In this document: piece after piece, positions 33,905-44,770 of the stretch
How positions within the stretch are numbered: the first letter of the stretch is position 1
Layout: every line of letters starts with the position of its first letter
Source of the DNA: Macrolepiota albuminosa
Lineage: Eukaryota > Basidiomycota > Agaricomycetes > Agaricales > Agaricaceae
NCBI GenBank assembly: GCA_027475525.1
Contig: JAMWFC010000129.1
Coordinates: 62,001-126,000 of the forward strand
DNA length: 64,000 nucleotides
Direction: 5' to 3'
Position numbers and translations under genes: made by a program
Notes under the pieces: model-generated
What the model saw: only the letters and a program-made list of their open reading frames with translations
Database searches by the model: none
Told to the model about the DNA's origin: nothing

Positions 33905-34020
33905 AAGACCAGATATTGCATATGCAGTGTCATGCTTGGGATGCTTTAATTCTTCTCCAGGACCTAAGCATTGGGCAGCTGTTAAGCACTTACTGCACTA
34001 TTGCAAAAGCACCATAGACT
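33905..34020 (+). repeat. Stray D reverse transcriptase fragment
   Basis: This matches 33009-33120 (RPDIAYAVSCLGCFNSSPG), but here the TGG that is mutated in D1 is kept, so it comes from another D copy. Confidence 0.85.
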
Positions 34021-34184
34021 CTTAAATGGTTGTCCACCTGGTTGCCAAAGTACTGTGTGACACTGTTGGTTGAGATTTGGTAAAAGTCAGTTGGAGTTCT
34101 TAGATCTCATATGGACTGCAAAATCTCCTGGCCTGCTGGCCTTTCCATGGCCTCTGTGGGGGAGGTGGGGACTTAGCCAAAGAT
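34021..34184. other. Unassigned spacer
   Basis: 164 bp between D fragments; nothing recognised. Confidence 0.4.
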
Positions 34185-34343
34185 TGTTGAAGACAGGCAA
34201 AGCACAGGGGACAGAAACTGTTACTAAAGCTGAAGTTCAAAGTCAGAAAGAGTCTATTGAGCAAAGTAAAGTACTACTAACCAAAAGTCCAAAGTCAGAA
34301 AGAGTGAGAACTTCAGGTGATCTATTTACAGTTTATATACTGC
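34185..34343 (-). repeat. D LTR fragment
   Basis: TGTTGAAGACAGGC to TATACTGC on the plus strand, the minus orientation of D. It is cut where a C LTR begins, so the distal half is lost. Confidence 0.85.
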
Positions 34344-34585
34344 TGTAAGGGCGACCTTTAGAGGCTGTGGCTCAGTCATACAGCTGGCAGAGGAAGATCC
34401 AAAGTGTATTAGAGTATGTACTGACAATATCATAATAACTACTCACCTGGCAGAGGGAGATCCAAAGAGAACAAGTCTGGGGATTCCCTATGCCGGGTTG
34501 GACACTTCTGGGGCTTCTGAAGCATGGGAAACAACTGTACAGTACAACAAAACCTTAAAAACTCAAAAATTGACTAACCAAACAA
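34344..34585 (-). repeat. C LTR fragment
   Basis: Starts TGTAAGGGCG and matches the first half of the C LTR to ACTCAAAAATTG, then breaks into A2 reverse transcriptase. A deletion or recombination joined them. Confidence 0.85.
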
Positions 34586-34589
34586 CTGT

Positions 34590-36156
34590 GTTGGGCATTA
34601 ATTTGGTCAGGTCCAAATTCAAAGGGGACCCCAGAATGAGTTAAGCAATTAAGAGCGTGCATCTGGTGTGAAAAATGGTATATAAACATGTGAAGAACAT
34701 CTACTGTGTCTAGAAACATGTAAACTTCCAAGAGGTTATGACAGACTCCCCACTTCTCCAGAAGCGCTAATCAGCTCTCCTCAGAGATCCTGCCTTCTGG
34801 CATGCAAACATGCCCTAAAATTTTAAATTGCAGCGTGCAAAGAACCAGCTTGTGTCCTGAGAACGTTCTGCCACAATACTTCATGCGCTGGAGCACTCGG
34901 TTGACCAGTTGAAAGAAGTTCCATAGTGCCATGTGGATATTGGAATTTTCCAGGTGCACTTCAGGCTTGCCATTTACAAGGCGCCAATCTTTTGGGCCCT
35001 TGACACCTACGTCGTCAATGAAGCTGAGCACATGGTGAGGTATCTTGGGCTGTAGAATAAATGTAATGTCATCATGGAATATGAGTACCGAATTTGTCCA
35101 TCTCATGGGAAGTGTAACTAGTCATAGTGCCATGAATGGCATTTAGAATATTGTCAAGTCGTGAGAGGAAGAGTGGATTAAGCGCTCATCATAGCCAACA
35201 TACAAATCTAGGGTAGCACCACATATTCATCCTGTGAAAGATTCAGCGACATGATCAGGGAAGGGCGGTACCCTTGAATAACAAATCGTGACTTTGTTTA
35301 GCGGTTCCAAACTGTGAATTATATGTAGCTTCCCATTTTTCTTTAGTACGCAAAACTATCTTGATCTATAGGCTGAATTAGAAGGCTCATAAACTCCTGC
35401 CGCTATCTTGGAGCAAATAATTTGGCAAACTTTGGCTTCAATGCCTGGTGGTATAGGTCAGTTATGCTTAGTCCACGGTACGTGGGGTATTGTTGGTATA
35501 ATCACTAGTGAAAAGAAGTCAGTTCTAAGTTTACTGCACTCTGAATCCTCCTAAGCAAATGCTTTATTTTGTTTCCGCATAATGTCAACAAGTACGTCTA
35601 GTTCTATCATTGATAGAAAACCTGTATTGTGGGCGCTAAGAAATAGCGCCTATTGCTCCTCCATAAATCATCCTGTAGGTTCAAAGAGTGGTGGATTCAG
35701 ATTGAGTTCAGGAATGGTTGCTAATGGGTTGCCAATGATCTTTCTTTCGATGCAAAATTCCTCAGGTACAACACTCACTACTAGTTTTGTTTTAAGCGCT
35801 ACTGGCTTGTACTTCTTTTTGACCTGAACCCCTTTGTGCTTAGGGGTACTGTTGTTAGCAAACATATTATAAATGGAATTTTGGTTTCTAGTGAAACCAG
35901 ATATCAAAGGTTCTTTAGAATCAGGAGTAGAAACAAAATAAGTATCTGTTGAAAGATTTCCAGTAATATCAGATGCAGTGAGGTATAAGTAGGATAAAGC
36001 TTTGCTAGTAAGCAATGTAAAAGAGTTCAAAATTTCATAGGCTAAAGAGGTATGTGATATAAGGGTTACTTGCCCAGTCCAATGATTATAGTCCAAGATA
36101 AGTGCTTGATCTCCATGATCCTCATCACTCATCTCCTTGATTGTGCTGGAAAACAC
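34590..36156 (-). pseudogene. A2 reverse transcriptase, broken
   Basis: Reading from 36156 down: a linker (MSDEDHGDQALILDYN, then PEEFCIERKIIGNPLA), then the palm (AFAWEDSEC, PFPDHVAESF, YDERLIHSSSHDLT) with the catalytic FIDD in HHVLSFIDDVGVKGPKDWR. The thumb follows (GHKLVLCTLQFKILGHVCMP, FGPDQIN). Several stops separate the blocks. FIDD in place of the usual YLDD is shared by other A copies, so it is a family trait. Confidence 0.85.
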
Positions 36157-36215
36157 TCGCAGGGATTGTTACTAATGTACAGTTGCTTTCTCAGTCCTGG
36201 TTTCTGGAATTTCCC

Positions 36216-37364
36216 TCAGGGAAATGTCAGGACCGTTCTTCTGACACTCAAGTTAGAGTTGCTAATAGTTAGCGTTGTTTTGTCTTTGGACGTCGTCTTG
36301 ACTACTGATCGAGCTAGCATGTCAAAAGGCCTTCCTAATAATAAGTCATACGTGGGTAACCTGAGAATGTGAATTTGAAGGTAAAATGTAAGGTTGCCAA
36401 TAGCACATGGAACATTACAGGCCATTCCCAAAGATTGATTGATAGTGCTGTTAGTGCTTTGCATGTTAAGAATAATTGTTGGGTCGTAAATGATGCCAAG
36501 TTCGTTAGTGATGTTAGCAGCCATAGAAATGATCTGAGATCTACTATCCACAATAGACTCAATTTTGCTTTTGCCATCCATAGTCAGCATGATCAAACGG
36601 ATAGTGTGAGAGTCCTGGGCTACAGTCAGGATGGCAGAATCATTGCTAGATCTTAGTGACTTAAGGTAGGTCTCAACCGGGTCAATGGACATAGCTTTTT
36701 TAGGTGGTGTGGCCTCCTCTTTGGTTTCCAGAGTTACAGTTTCTGTAATATATGCAAATCCAGGTAGCGCATTGTTGCATTCATCCACCATTGTTACATT
36801 GTTAGCTATGTTTTGTTGAGGAGTAACCACAGTACACATCTGATTCCTAATGTCTGGTGCCACACTGCATAGCTCTCCTACTGATAGCGTAATCTGACTC
36901 TGCATGATGTGATCAAAAACTATCTTAGACTTTTCCAGGTCATATATAGGCACCATGGGTCGATATCCCCCCATAGGTTTGTCTGGCGCTCCAAAGTTGC
37001 GATTAAGGGGTGGGGCATAGTTGCTCCCAAGGTCAGTGTAAAGATGCAGTGGGGACTCTGTAACAGCAGGTACCTTGGTTGCTTCTGGTACATCATTGTT
37101 AGTGCTAGAAGTTGGTGCTTTTGCTGGGGCGGGGTCTGTTGTCATGCCTGAAAGCCTATAATCTTTTAAAGGCTGCTTGCCCTTTCTGATTTCTACTTTG
37201 TCAAAGACCTGATTCTTTAGCGACTTTAGCTCCTTTTCTAGCATCTCGATTCTCTCCTTATGTGACAACATAGGTCGGTTGCTGATAGCGTTTAGTTGGA
37301 GTACTTTGTGAATTAGCGCTTGTTGGAGGGTTGCTTCCACTTCTGTTGTCGCCATACTGTTCAA
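36216..37364 (-). pseudogene. A2 protease region
   Basis: A long open stretch (382 aa) with a charged N-terminal part (MNSMATTEVEATLQQALIHK, a predicted coiled coil KERIEMLEKELKSL) and then a retropepsin-like domain: KSKIESIVDSRSQIISMAAN and PTYDLLLGRPFDMLA. The active-site triad D-S-G is D-S-R here, from GGA to AGA, which should abolish activity. A3 has the same change. Confidence 0.83.
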
Positions 37365-38494
37365 GTTTGCTTGGGATAAAGGAGAATGTTGGCACCCAAA
37401 GGTAAGACTAGTTTACCATCCACTCCACAGTGTGCTCTCCCTTGTCGCAAATACCGTTTGAGGATAGTGCATTGACCCCTGGTCTTGGTATGTCCTGGCT
37501 CACCACAGAAATGGCAAAGTCCTGTCTGTACATTGTTTCTAGGTGCCAAGAAACTGGTCAAGATTAAGGTTTCCAGTTTATTTATGATGTTAGCAACTGC
37601 GTTGTTAATGGTGTTTTCCAAATCCTCCTTCTTAACAAACCCATTGCGGTCATTGGCAGTGCTAGAAGCTGGCAACTCTAGTTTGAGTGCCATTCCTCCA
37701 TGATCTGCGCCAGGTCGCTGTAAAGGTATACCTGTATCTGTGCCTTTTAATACCCACTTTCCTGCCTCAAAGACTTTTTCTATGTTGTAAAGTTCCTCAG
37801 GGTGATGGTCGTGCATAATAATCTCCAAACGTCACGCAATTTTAGTTCATAACAAGGTTGGGAATCCTTGTTAAAACAAATAACGCTCCTCATTCCCATA
37901 CAACTTTTCATTCTGGACAAGCCACCTTGCTATCCACTGAAAATTGCAATAATAAGCTGATAGTGCGCCTAGAGTATAGATCCCCACCACAAAGGTGTCT
38001 TGTACTAGCTTCTGGATTTCCATTACCATATAACGTGTAGCTTCTTCAGCGCCAGGATATAAATGAATGATAGCCTTCTTCCATTCATTATAGGTAAAAG
38101 GCCTTGGCATTGCATTATTGGTAAGTCCTTGGAACTCCTTTAAACCTGTCCATGATTTGGCTGTATCATATGAGACATATCTGGCAGTGTATTCTTTCAT
38201 CTGTGTATTGTCTGTCACGTGGCAGTTGCATAGCAAATACTCCAACTCCTTGAAATACTGCGTTAGTTTGTGGGGCTTCATTTCATCCCACTTTGACGAT
38301 GAGAAGTGATTTTGGGGTGGCATGCGCTGGTTATTTGGTTGCTTCATACTGGCAGGTGTGTGTGTCAAAGTAGGAAGTGTGGTGGTGCTTGTGTTACTTA
38401 GTGTTGATGTCGTAGGTACAGGCTCAGTTAGCTCTGAGTCGCTAGGTTCTGGCGATAATAACCTAGATAACTCTTTTAGAGGAGTAAGCGGCAT
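37361..38494 (-). pseudogene. gag: A2 gag
   Basis: The start at 38494 gives MPLTPLKELSRLLSPEPSDS, then a Thr/Ser-rich region and the capsid-like domain (KWDEMKPHKLTQYFKELEYL, NEWKKAIIHLYPGAEEATR). A second block (37828 down) holds the knuckle CHFCGEPGHTKTRGQC, spaced C-x2-C-x4-H-x6-C in place of the usual H-x4-C, followed by KLVLPLGANI. Stops between 37871 and 37828 break the frame. Confidence 0.85.
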
Positions 38495-38727
38495 ATGATT
38501 TTTGCCTGCTAAGTACTCAAACGGTCAGGAAAAAGAAAAAAAGGGAAAAAGCTTTTGGCTAGGCTGTCTGGGGTGGCCTCAAGCTCCTGGTCTAAAGTCT
38601 GTCTTGGTAGCACGCCTGGTAAGTGTGGTGATTTGGTGGTGCTTGGTTCAAAAGCGCTCTTCAACAGGAGGTGGCGCTGTCGCTGGGCTCAAGTTTCTGG
38701 CGGAATTCTGTCTCAATAGAACCCCTT

Positions 38728-38743
38728 GCAGTGGGCTCCAAAA
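38728..38743 (-). promoter_or_regulatory. A2 primer-binding site, tRNA type
   Basis: On the minus strand TGGAGCCCACTGC follows the LTR end after 3 bases. TGG pairs with the CCA end of a tRNA. The implied U before CCA fits tRNA-Cys, but I cannot confirm which tRNA is used. Confidence 0.6.
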
Positions 38744-39810
38744 TGATGACGCCAACTGTAGTTGGATGCACTGGATGTATATGCAGTACAACGCCATCTC
38801 CAGCACTTGGCATGCGTAGTTATAAGGAGTCCCAACAGAGTCCTGGTGTGCTCGAGCAGAGGTGATAGAATGACGTGCTAGATGATAGCGCCTCGAGTGC
38901 TACCTGGCAAATAGTAAGCATCATAGTTTATACAAAGATATAGAAGAAAAGGCGAGTAGTGCAGCATAGTGTGCCTGTAGATGGCACCGTAAACGACAAA
39001 GATGAGATAAACAAGGCTAGCGCCTGACTTAGTAACAAAGTCTGAGCAAGCTAGTGCAATTTGAATGCTAAGTGTAACTTGGGTGCTTAAGAGGTTACGA
39101 TTCGTTGTTATGTACATCCCAAGTAGCTATCTTTTATACTATGCGCTACTATATTTTTAAAATAAGTCCATTTGCAGTGCTACCAATTAGCGCCTCTCCT
39201 CATGGTTGTAGGTAATGGTGACCTGTCAACGGTAACCGGCACACATAGGGCAATGGTGACCAACGGCGTTATAGCCCATTGGCCATGGTGACTCTAAACT
39301 GACTTAAACTTTGTATGAGTCTGCTCATTTTTTAGTGTAATTCCGATTGGCCAGGCCTTGGCAGGGTATGTCAGAAAATCCTTGACAGACGCTGTGAGTT
39401 CTGCTGCCAGCGCTAAACCTGGTATCAATTCTTGATGAATAAAATGTCAGGCTAGAGAATATCCTGTTCTGTTGCTGCTAATTCTTTAGACTTCTGATTG
39501 AAGTGCCTCGTCCAATGGCAGCACCTAATGCTAATCCCTTTATGGAACTGATCAGGGTTTGGTCAAAGCCATGTCCCTGCCATCATGCTAGCGCCCTGAG
39601 TCCTTGGTCTCCTAATCCTCCAAGATCAATAAGTGGTATATGCTGAAGGCTTAGGAGTGGTGGTTTAGACTGATAACCAGCGCCTATAATTGAGCGCTAA
39701 GGTCCGTGGTTTCCTATGTCCAAGAGGATCGCTAGGGTCTTGAGTATGGCCCATGCCCATAGGCCCTTAGTGTGCCCCTTGATGCGCTCAGTCCAAGTAG
39801 AAGCCTATCA
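38744..39810 (-). repeat. A2 5' LTR, beta type
   Basis: 1067 bp, TGATGACGCCAACTG to GAAGCCTATCA. Confidence 0.9.
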
Positions 39811-40214
39811 GCACTAATGTCGCTACTCATTGTACCAGTTCCTGACAGGTCCAGATGTCGGATTTAAGTATATCCTGTGCCGCCGTCATTGATCCTTTTA
39901 GACTTCTGATTGAAGTGCCTCATCTAATGGCAGCGCCTGCTGCTGGCTCCTTCTGGAAGTGATCGGGGTTTAGTTAAAGTCCTCTCCCACTATCATGTTA
40001 GCGCTATACGTTCTGAGCCTCCTTTATCCTTGGGATAGGTGAATGGAGTGTGCTGAAGGCCTGGTAGCTGGCGGTTAATGGATATGTCCTGTAGTAGAGT
40101 GCCAGAGCTAGGGCTGCTCTATATTCCCAACTGGTTGCTAGAATCTTCAGTACGTCAAGTGTCGGTTGGCCTATAATGTCCCTTGATGCGCTCAGTCCGA
40201 GTAGAAGCCTATCA
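39811..40214 (-). repeat. A3 3' LTR, inner part
   Basis: GCACTAATGTCGC to GAAGCCTATCA, matching 60061-60467. Its other part was displaced by A2. TCTCCTCCCAACTG after it is the complement of the polypurine tract. Confidence 0.85.
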
Positions 40215-40360
40215 TCTCCTCCCAACTGAAAAATTGACTGTCCTCAGTCAAACGCCGTCATTAATTTGACTGCGCTATGGTCCATATGATGCTGCCAGCG
40301 CCTTATAAAAGTTGTTTTCAGCACTTCACCTTCTCGTGTTTTTCTTTCCATCTTCTTAGC

Positions 40361-42668
40361 ATGTCCACTACTTTTGATTCCTCTGCTCTCTGCAATTTCC
40401 TGGCTAAGGCCTCTTATTTATTTGATTGCACTAAGTCTGTTGGTCCCGCTGATGCACTACAAACTGTCCCTGGAATCATGCAGCTCTATTGGTGGTGGCT
40501 TGTGGTCTGCAGCTCTGACAGTTTCTGGGCATGGGGCATTGAGGTTCACAAATGGTGCATGGCTCAGTACTACAAATATGAAGGTGCCAATTGGTTGCGA
40601 CTATTCATGGACTTGTTTGTAAGTTTTTAGGTTTGATTTGGATTCTTGGCGCTAAGGTTCAGCACCCATACTAGGCTCCTTCTCTGTCCGACAAGATCGA
40701 CACCTTGCTGGCTAGTACCATGGTTGGCAAAGTAAGTTTCTCCTCTTCTTCCTCACGTTTCCAATGTTAACCCTGAGTAGTCGGTTGCTACGTCGCCCAT
40801 CATTGCCAGTCTCCCTAGTGCTCTGTTGGCCTCTACCATCCCTTCTGCTCTGGCCGCTCCTGCTGCTCCTGTCTCTGTCCTGTCTCCTCCCATTCTTGGT
40901 AGTCCTTTTTGTGGCAATGCTTCTCCTGCTTGTACTGTGCCCATCATTGCTTCTCCCACTCATACTGCACCTCCTCATTTGGCCATCAAACAAATTGCCG
41001 TTACCTCCAATGAGCCTCGGCCCAGACCTACCCATACTATTTCTTGTCTCCCCCCCCATAACTTTGCCGTTGTTATTGAACGTGCGCCCTGCTCACGCTA
41101 GCCCTCCTAAACGTACTGTGCGTCCCTTGCTTTCATGCTTCTAATCTTTTGCTCACTCTACTTCCCAGATCAATCTTTCTGCTTGCATTGCCCCTTTGTA
41201 TGTTATAAGTGTTTCCTTTTAAGATTGCTAGGCTTTAGCACCTGATCATGTCATGGTTAGACTATGTTTACCGATGCGGAGCTTCGTGACTTGTTATGCC
41301 TTTGTTGTGATACTACCGTTATTGATACCGGCCTCCCAGCTGGTGTCCAAGTACTCAGCGCTAAGAAAAAGGTTATGGTTATGCCTGTGGAGCGTCGCAC
41401 TTTTAGGGCAAAGATTGGCGTGGTAAGTGCTTGTTTGTCCCTGATAGGTTGATGACGTCGCTAACTTTTTTCTCAGTGTGATAAATGTTGGTCTGAGAAC
41501 AATCCTGAGGGCTGCTGGTTTCCTACCGCCTCTCTTTCCTGCTACTGCTGCGATGTGTTAAAACAAGGTTGTGCCTTCAATAGGATTCATACTTGTGAAC
41601 GCGGTGGGGATGCTATCATGCAAAGAAATTACGAGTATGCAGTCTTAGTTCGTAATGCCCAGGCCTTCATGCTGCAGCAACGCAATCTGGCAGCTACTCA
41701 CCAGCCCACTGTGATTAGCGCTGCAAGCCTAGCGCTTCCCATTACCCAAGATGGCACCACCATGGTGGCCCCCTTTGCCCGCTCTCCCTGTCATCCCGTT
41801 CCTTTGAAGCATAAGCCCATCGTTGCCTCTCCTAGCAAGAGTCCCGGTAAGCACTGGAAGCTAGCACCTGCTACTCCTATAGTCTTGTCTTCTACTGAGT
41901 CGTCTACTGATGAAGGAGAGGATACTGGAAGGGATGCTGAGGATGAGGATGACGATGAGGCTGGGCCTGTAGTCAACACTGATGTGCTGTTGGCGGTACA
42001 CGCTCTTCTGCTTTGCCTTACTCCCCCTATCGCCGCTAACCCTTATCAGAGCGGCCCTAGTAGTGGACAAGTTCTCTTATCCCATTACTCCCCTCTGTCC
42101 TGCCACCGATCTCCGCCAACAACTCCGCCATATTGAGGATGTAACCAATGTCATTGATAGCAAACTTGCCATCCTGTGACCTCGTGTCTACCTTAGTGCG
42201 CCATGAGCTCCTCCTACTCGAGCTGTTAAAGACAGGCAAAGCACAGAGGACAGAAACTGTCACTAAAGCTGAAGTCCAAAGTCAGAAAGAGTGTATTGAG
42301 CAAGTAAAGTATTACTAACCTGAAGTCCAAAGTCAGAAAGAGTGAGGACTTCAGATGATCTATCTACAGTTTATATACTACTGGAAAACTATATACATGT
42401 GAATAAAGAATAATCACATGTGGATACATGTGATAGAATATAATCACATGGAGGATACATGTGATAAAGTATAATCACATGTGGATACATGTGATAGAAT
42501 GAACTTGGGATAGAATAATGATCATAATGGAATGCATGCAACAGGCAATTTCAACACGAGCTTCATGACAACATCACTAATGTGCTCGAGTGGCAAGCGA
42601 GTAACGCCATTCAGGATAAAGAATTGCTTCCTTTGGGCAATCCCGCTCCCTCCGAGTCTGATGCGTAG
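40361..42668 (+). pseudogene. Antisense cysteine-cluster gene of A3, decayed
   Basis: The ATG at 40361 (MSTTFDSSALCNFLAKASYLF) has a TATA box about 55 nt upstream (40303). Exon blocks match the copies at 9164 and 14930: MFTDAELRDLLCL at 41264 aligns with exon 5, and the cluster exon from 41476 has CDKCWSENNPEGCWF and CYCCDVLKQGC. All six cysteines are kept in C-x2-C-x8-C-x8-C-x2-C-x6-C, although many arginine codons have become Cys, His or Gln. A solo D LTR (42224-42556) splits the C-terminus, which ends VLEWQASNAIQDKELLPLGN and stops at 42668. Confidence 0.82.
42224..42556 (-). repeat. Solo D LTR in the A3 antisense gene
   Basis: 333 bp with a perfect 5-bp target duplication CGAGC (42219-42223, 42557-42561). 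It is longer than other D LTRs because it has extra copies of a CACATG...ATACATGTGATA unit at 42413-42500. Confidence 0.93.
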
Positions 42669-42779
42669 TCACCGGCCCATAGCGCTTCAAACTTTGTGGA
42701 CTTTGTAATTTTTGATACGTAGTTCTGTGGTAGCCATACTAAAAATAAATGCTCCCCCTTTGTTCCGCTCTGGATGAAG

Positions 42780-44770
42780 ATGAGGAGCAATAAACTCATA
42801 TAAAAAACAAGGCACTAACTGTTAGCACCCCCTTTGATCAGACTTAGGCAACCTGACAACCATAAAAAGAATAAATAAATAAGTGGTACTACTAATACAC
42901 GATAAACTAGTGAGCTGACTATGACTACAACTAATTGAGCTACCCTAAAGAAGAAGACCGTCGACGTGGACCTTTGACTTGATCCTTAGGTTGCCTGCAG
43001 GTGGGAGGAGTGCCTGGAGGTGGTACGTTAGCAGAGGGTACTGGAGGTACAGGAATGCTAGAAGGAGGCGTGGGAGGAGCGCCTGGAGGAGCAGCAGAGG
43101 GGTTGGGGGATGAGTACCACCTGTCCCTATCTGGACAAGACTCAAATGATGTAAAAGGAAAGGCCGTGCGTTCGAATATGGCTCTACACACATTGAGGTT
43201 GATGAGAGGGGGAAGGGGGAGCCAGGAGAGACTCTTAGAAACAGCATGGAATTAACAGCCTCAGGTCAGAAAGAGATAAGAACTAACCAAGCTTCCTGTT
43301 TTGTGGAGTAGGCTGGCCAGACTTGAAGCGGTACCTGTAACCAGCTCCTACACAATGCATGAGCATTACTCATGACCTGCGCTAAAGGGAGGCGTACAGT
43401 GACCAAGGATGGGTCGACAGCAATCATTCACTCCTCAGATGCATCTAGTAGAATTTGGTATCTGTGTACCAGGGTCATGGTGTTGCTGTTCTCATGTGGG
43501 AAGCTGCCAGTAGGCATTAATGTGAGAAACTGCTCTAACCGATCAAGGATAATGGGACGGTAAAGACGTTCAGGCTCATCAAGGAGGAGGGAAAGTTCTG
43601 GCATGATGTGATATGGACCAGCTTACTAGCGCCAAAACCCATAAAATACCTCAAGCTACTTGCAGGGTCGCAGAGATTTGGGAACTCTTACATGTGCGAA
43701 ACAATCACGAGGGGGGGGGCAACAATAGTGATGCATTTCATATTACTACGACAAAAAGAAATCAACTATCCAAAATCTGTCAGCCTGGTGGCGCCACGGA
43801 AAGGAAGGGAGCCGACTTACATAAACAACATGGGAGATGGATGAGCATCAAACCAGGCAAAAGGAGAGGCCAGGGAGGCCTCCAGCCTTTGGCAGGACCG
43901 CAAAAAAGCTGGCCACCAGTAGACGAGCAGGGTGCCTAGCGAGGCAATGCATTAGAAGGAAGAAAACAAGGTAATAAGGCAATGGACCAGATAGTGGCTC
44001 TCCTCCAGCAGCAACTCAAGATGCTCTTTTGTCTCCTTGGTCACGATTTGCTTTATTTGGCGACTATTAGAAGAGAAGGAAGACGAAAAAGGCAAAAGCA
44101 CACCTGAAAAATCTGACTCCAGTTCTTCTCCATACCAAAATGGGTCAACAGCAAGTCGTCGTTCCAAATCTCACAAGCCGCGTGAAGTAGCTAGCAGCGA
44201 TGACCTAACTCAACGACTCTGTCAGTTAGTCCAGGCATGCCAACAGCCGGGTAGTGGTGGAAAAAGGAGGTAGTGCGTTCCAGGAAAGTGGGGAGATCAA
44301 TCATGACATGAGCATGATTACAGCAGGGCAACCACATGATGCCGGTTGGGCTTTCCATCGCGAAGACTAATGAGATGCTGTCGAGGCATGGGCAATTTAT
44401 AGGACTTGGGCAGTGTTTCAACTAGTGACAGCATGGGAGGGCACTTCTCAAGGGACTTGGACCCTGACGCAGACACAAACCAATAGGATGCGCTTAACTC
44501 ATTTTTAGGTTGCACAAAGAAGAAGTTAGCCTTCGAGATCTAGCGCTTATAGCCACCATCACCAAATAACTACAAGCAATCAGTGGCACTTTATTTCTTA
44601 TACATTAAACTTCTTGCATGAATCAACTTATTTTTCTACAGACGATACCTATTCCTTCCTAGGCTGGCGCAATATTGGCTATTGAGTTGCGCTGGTAATA
44701 GAGGTTTTCTATGCTATGATGATTTACTGAGTGTTTCCCCTTTTTCTTGTTTTGTACTTGATTACTTACA
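42780..44770 (-). pseudogene. Unknown spliced gene X, copy 2
   Basis: The minus strand from about 44560 reads in blocks: SASYWFVSASGSKSLEKCPP and SYKLPMPRQHLISLRDGKPN; then HAHVMIDLPTFLERTTSFFH and HYPAVGMPGLTDRVVELGHR; then, after intron-like gaps, MPELSLLLDEPERLYRPIIL and EQFLTLMPTGSFPHENSN with LLDASEEWMIAVDPS; last a Pro-rich end near 42950-43250. I recognise no domain. It lies between integrase and the antisense gene, on the pol strand. Copy 1 (25258-26990) has the opposite orientation relative to the antisense gene. It is absent between those two genes in A1. It could be a captured host gene or a second accessory gene of beta elements. Confidence 0.55.

Larger units (their letters stand above)
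34588..39810 (-). mobile_element. A2: beta Ty3/gypsy element, 3'-truncated
   Basis: Minus-strand element with its 5' LTR at 38744-39810, tRNA-type primer site, gag, protease and reverse transcriptase. The rest (RNase H end, integrase, antisense gene, 3' LTR) was lost at the junction with the C LTR fragment. Its outer LTR end abuts GCAC, which corresponds to GCGC in the A3 right LTR (60061), so A2 appears to have inserted in the left LTR of A3. Confidence 0.87.

Noticed and set aside
43001..43255. A Gly-rich plus-strand protein
   Set aside because: It is the complement of the Pro-rich end of gene X and has no support of its own.
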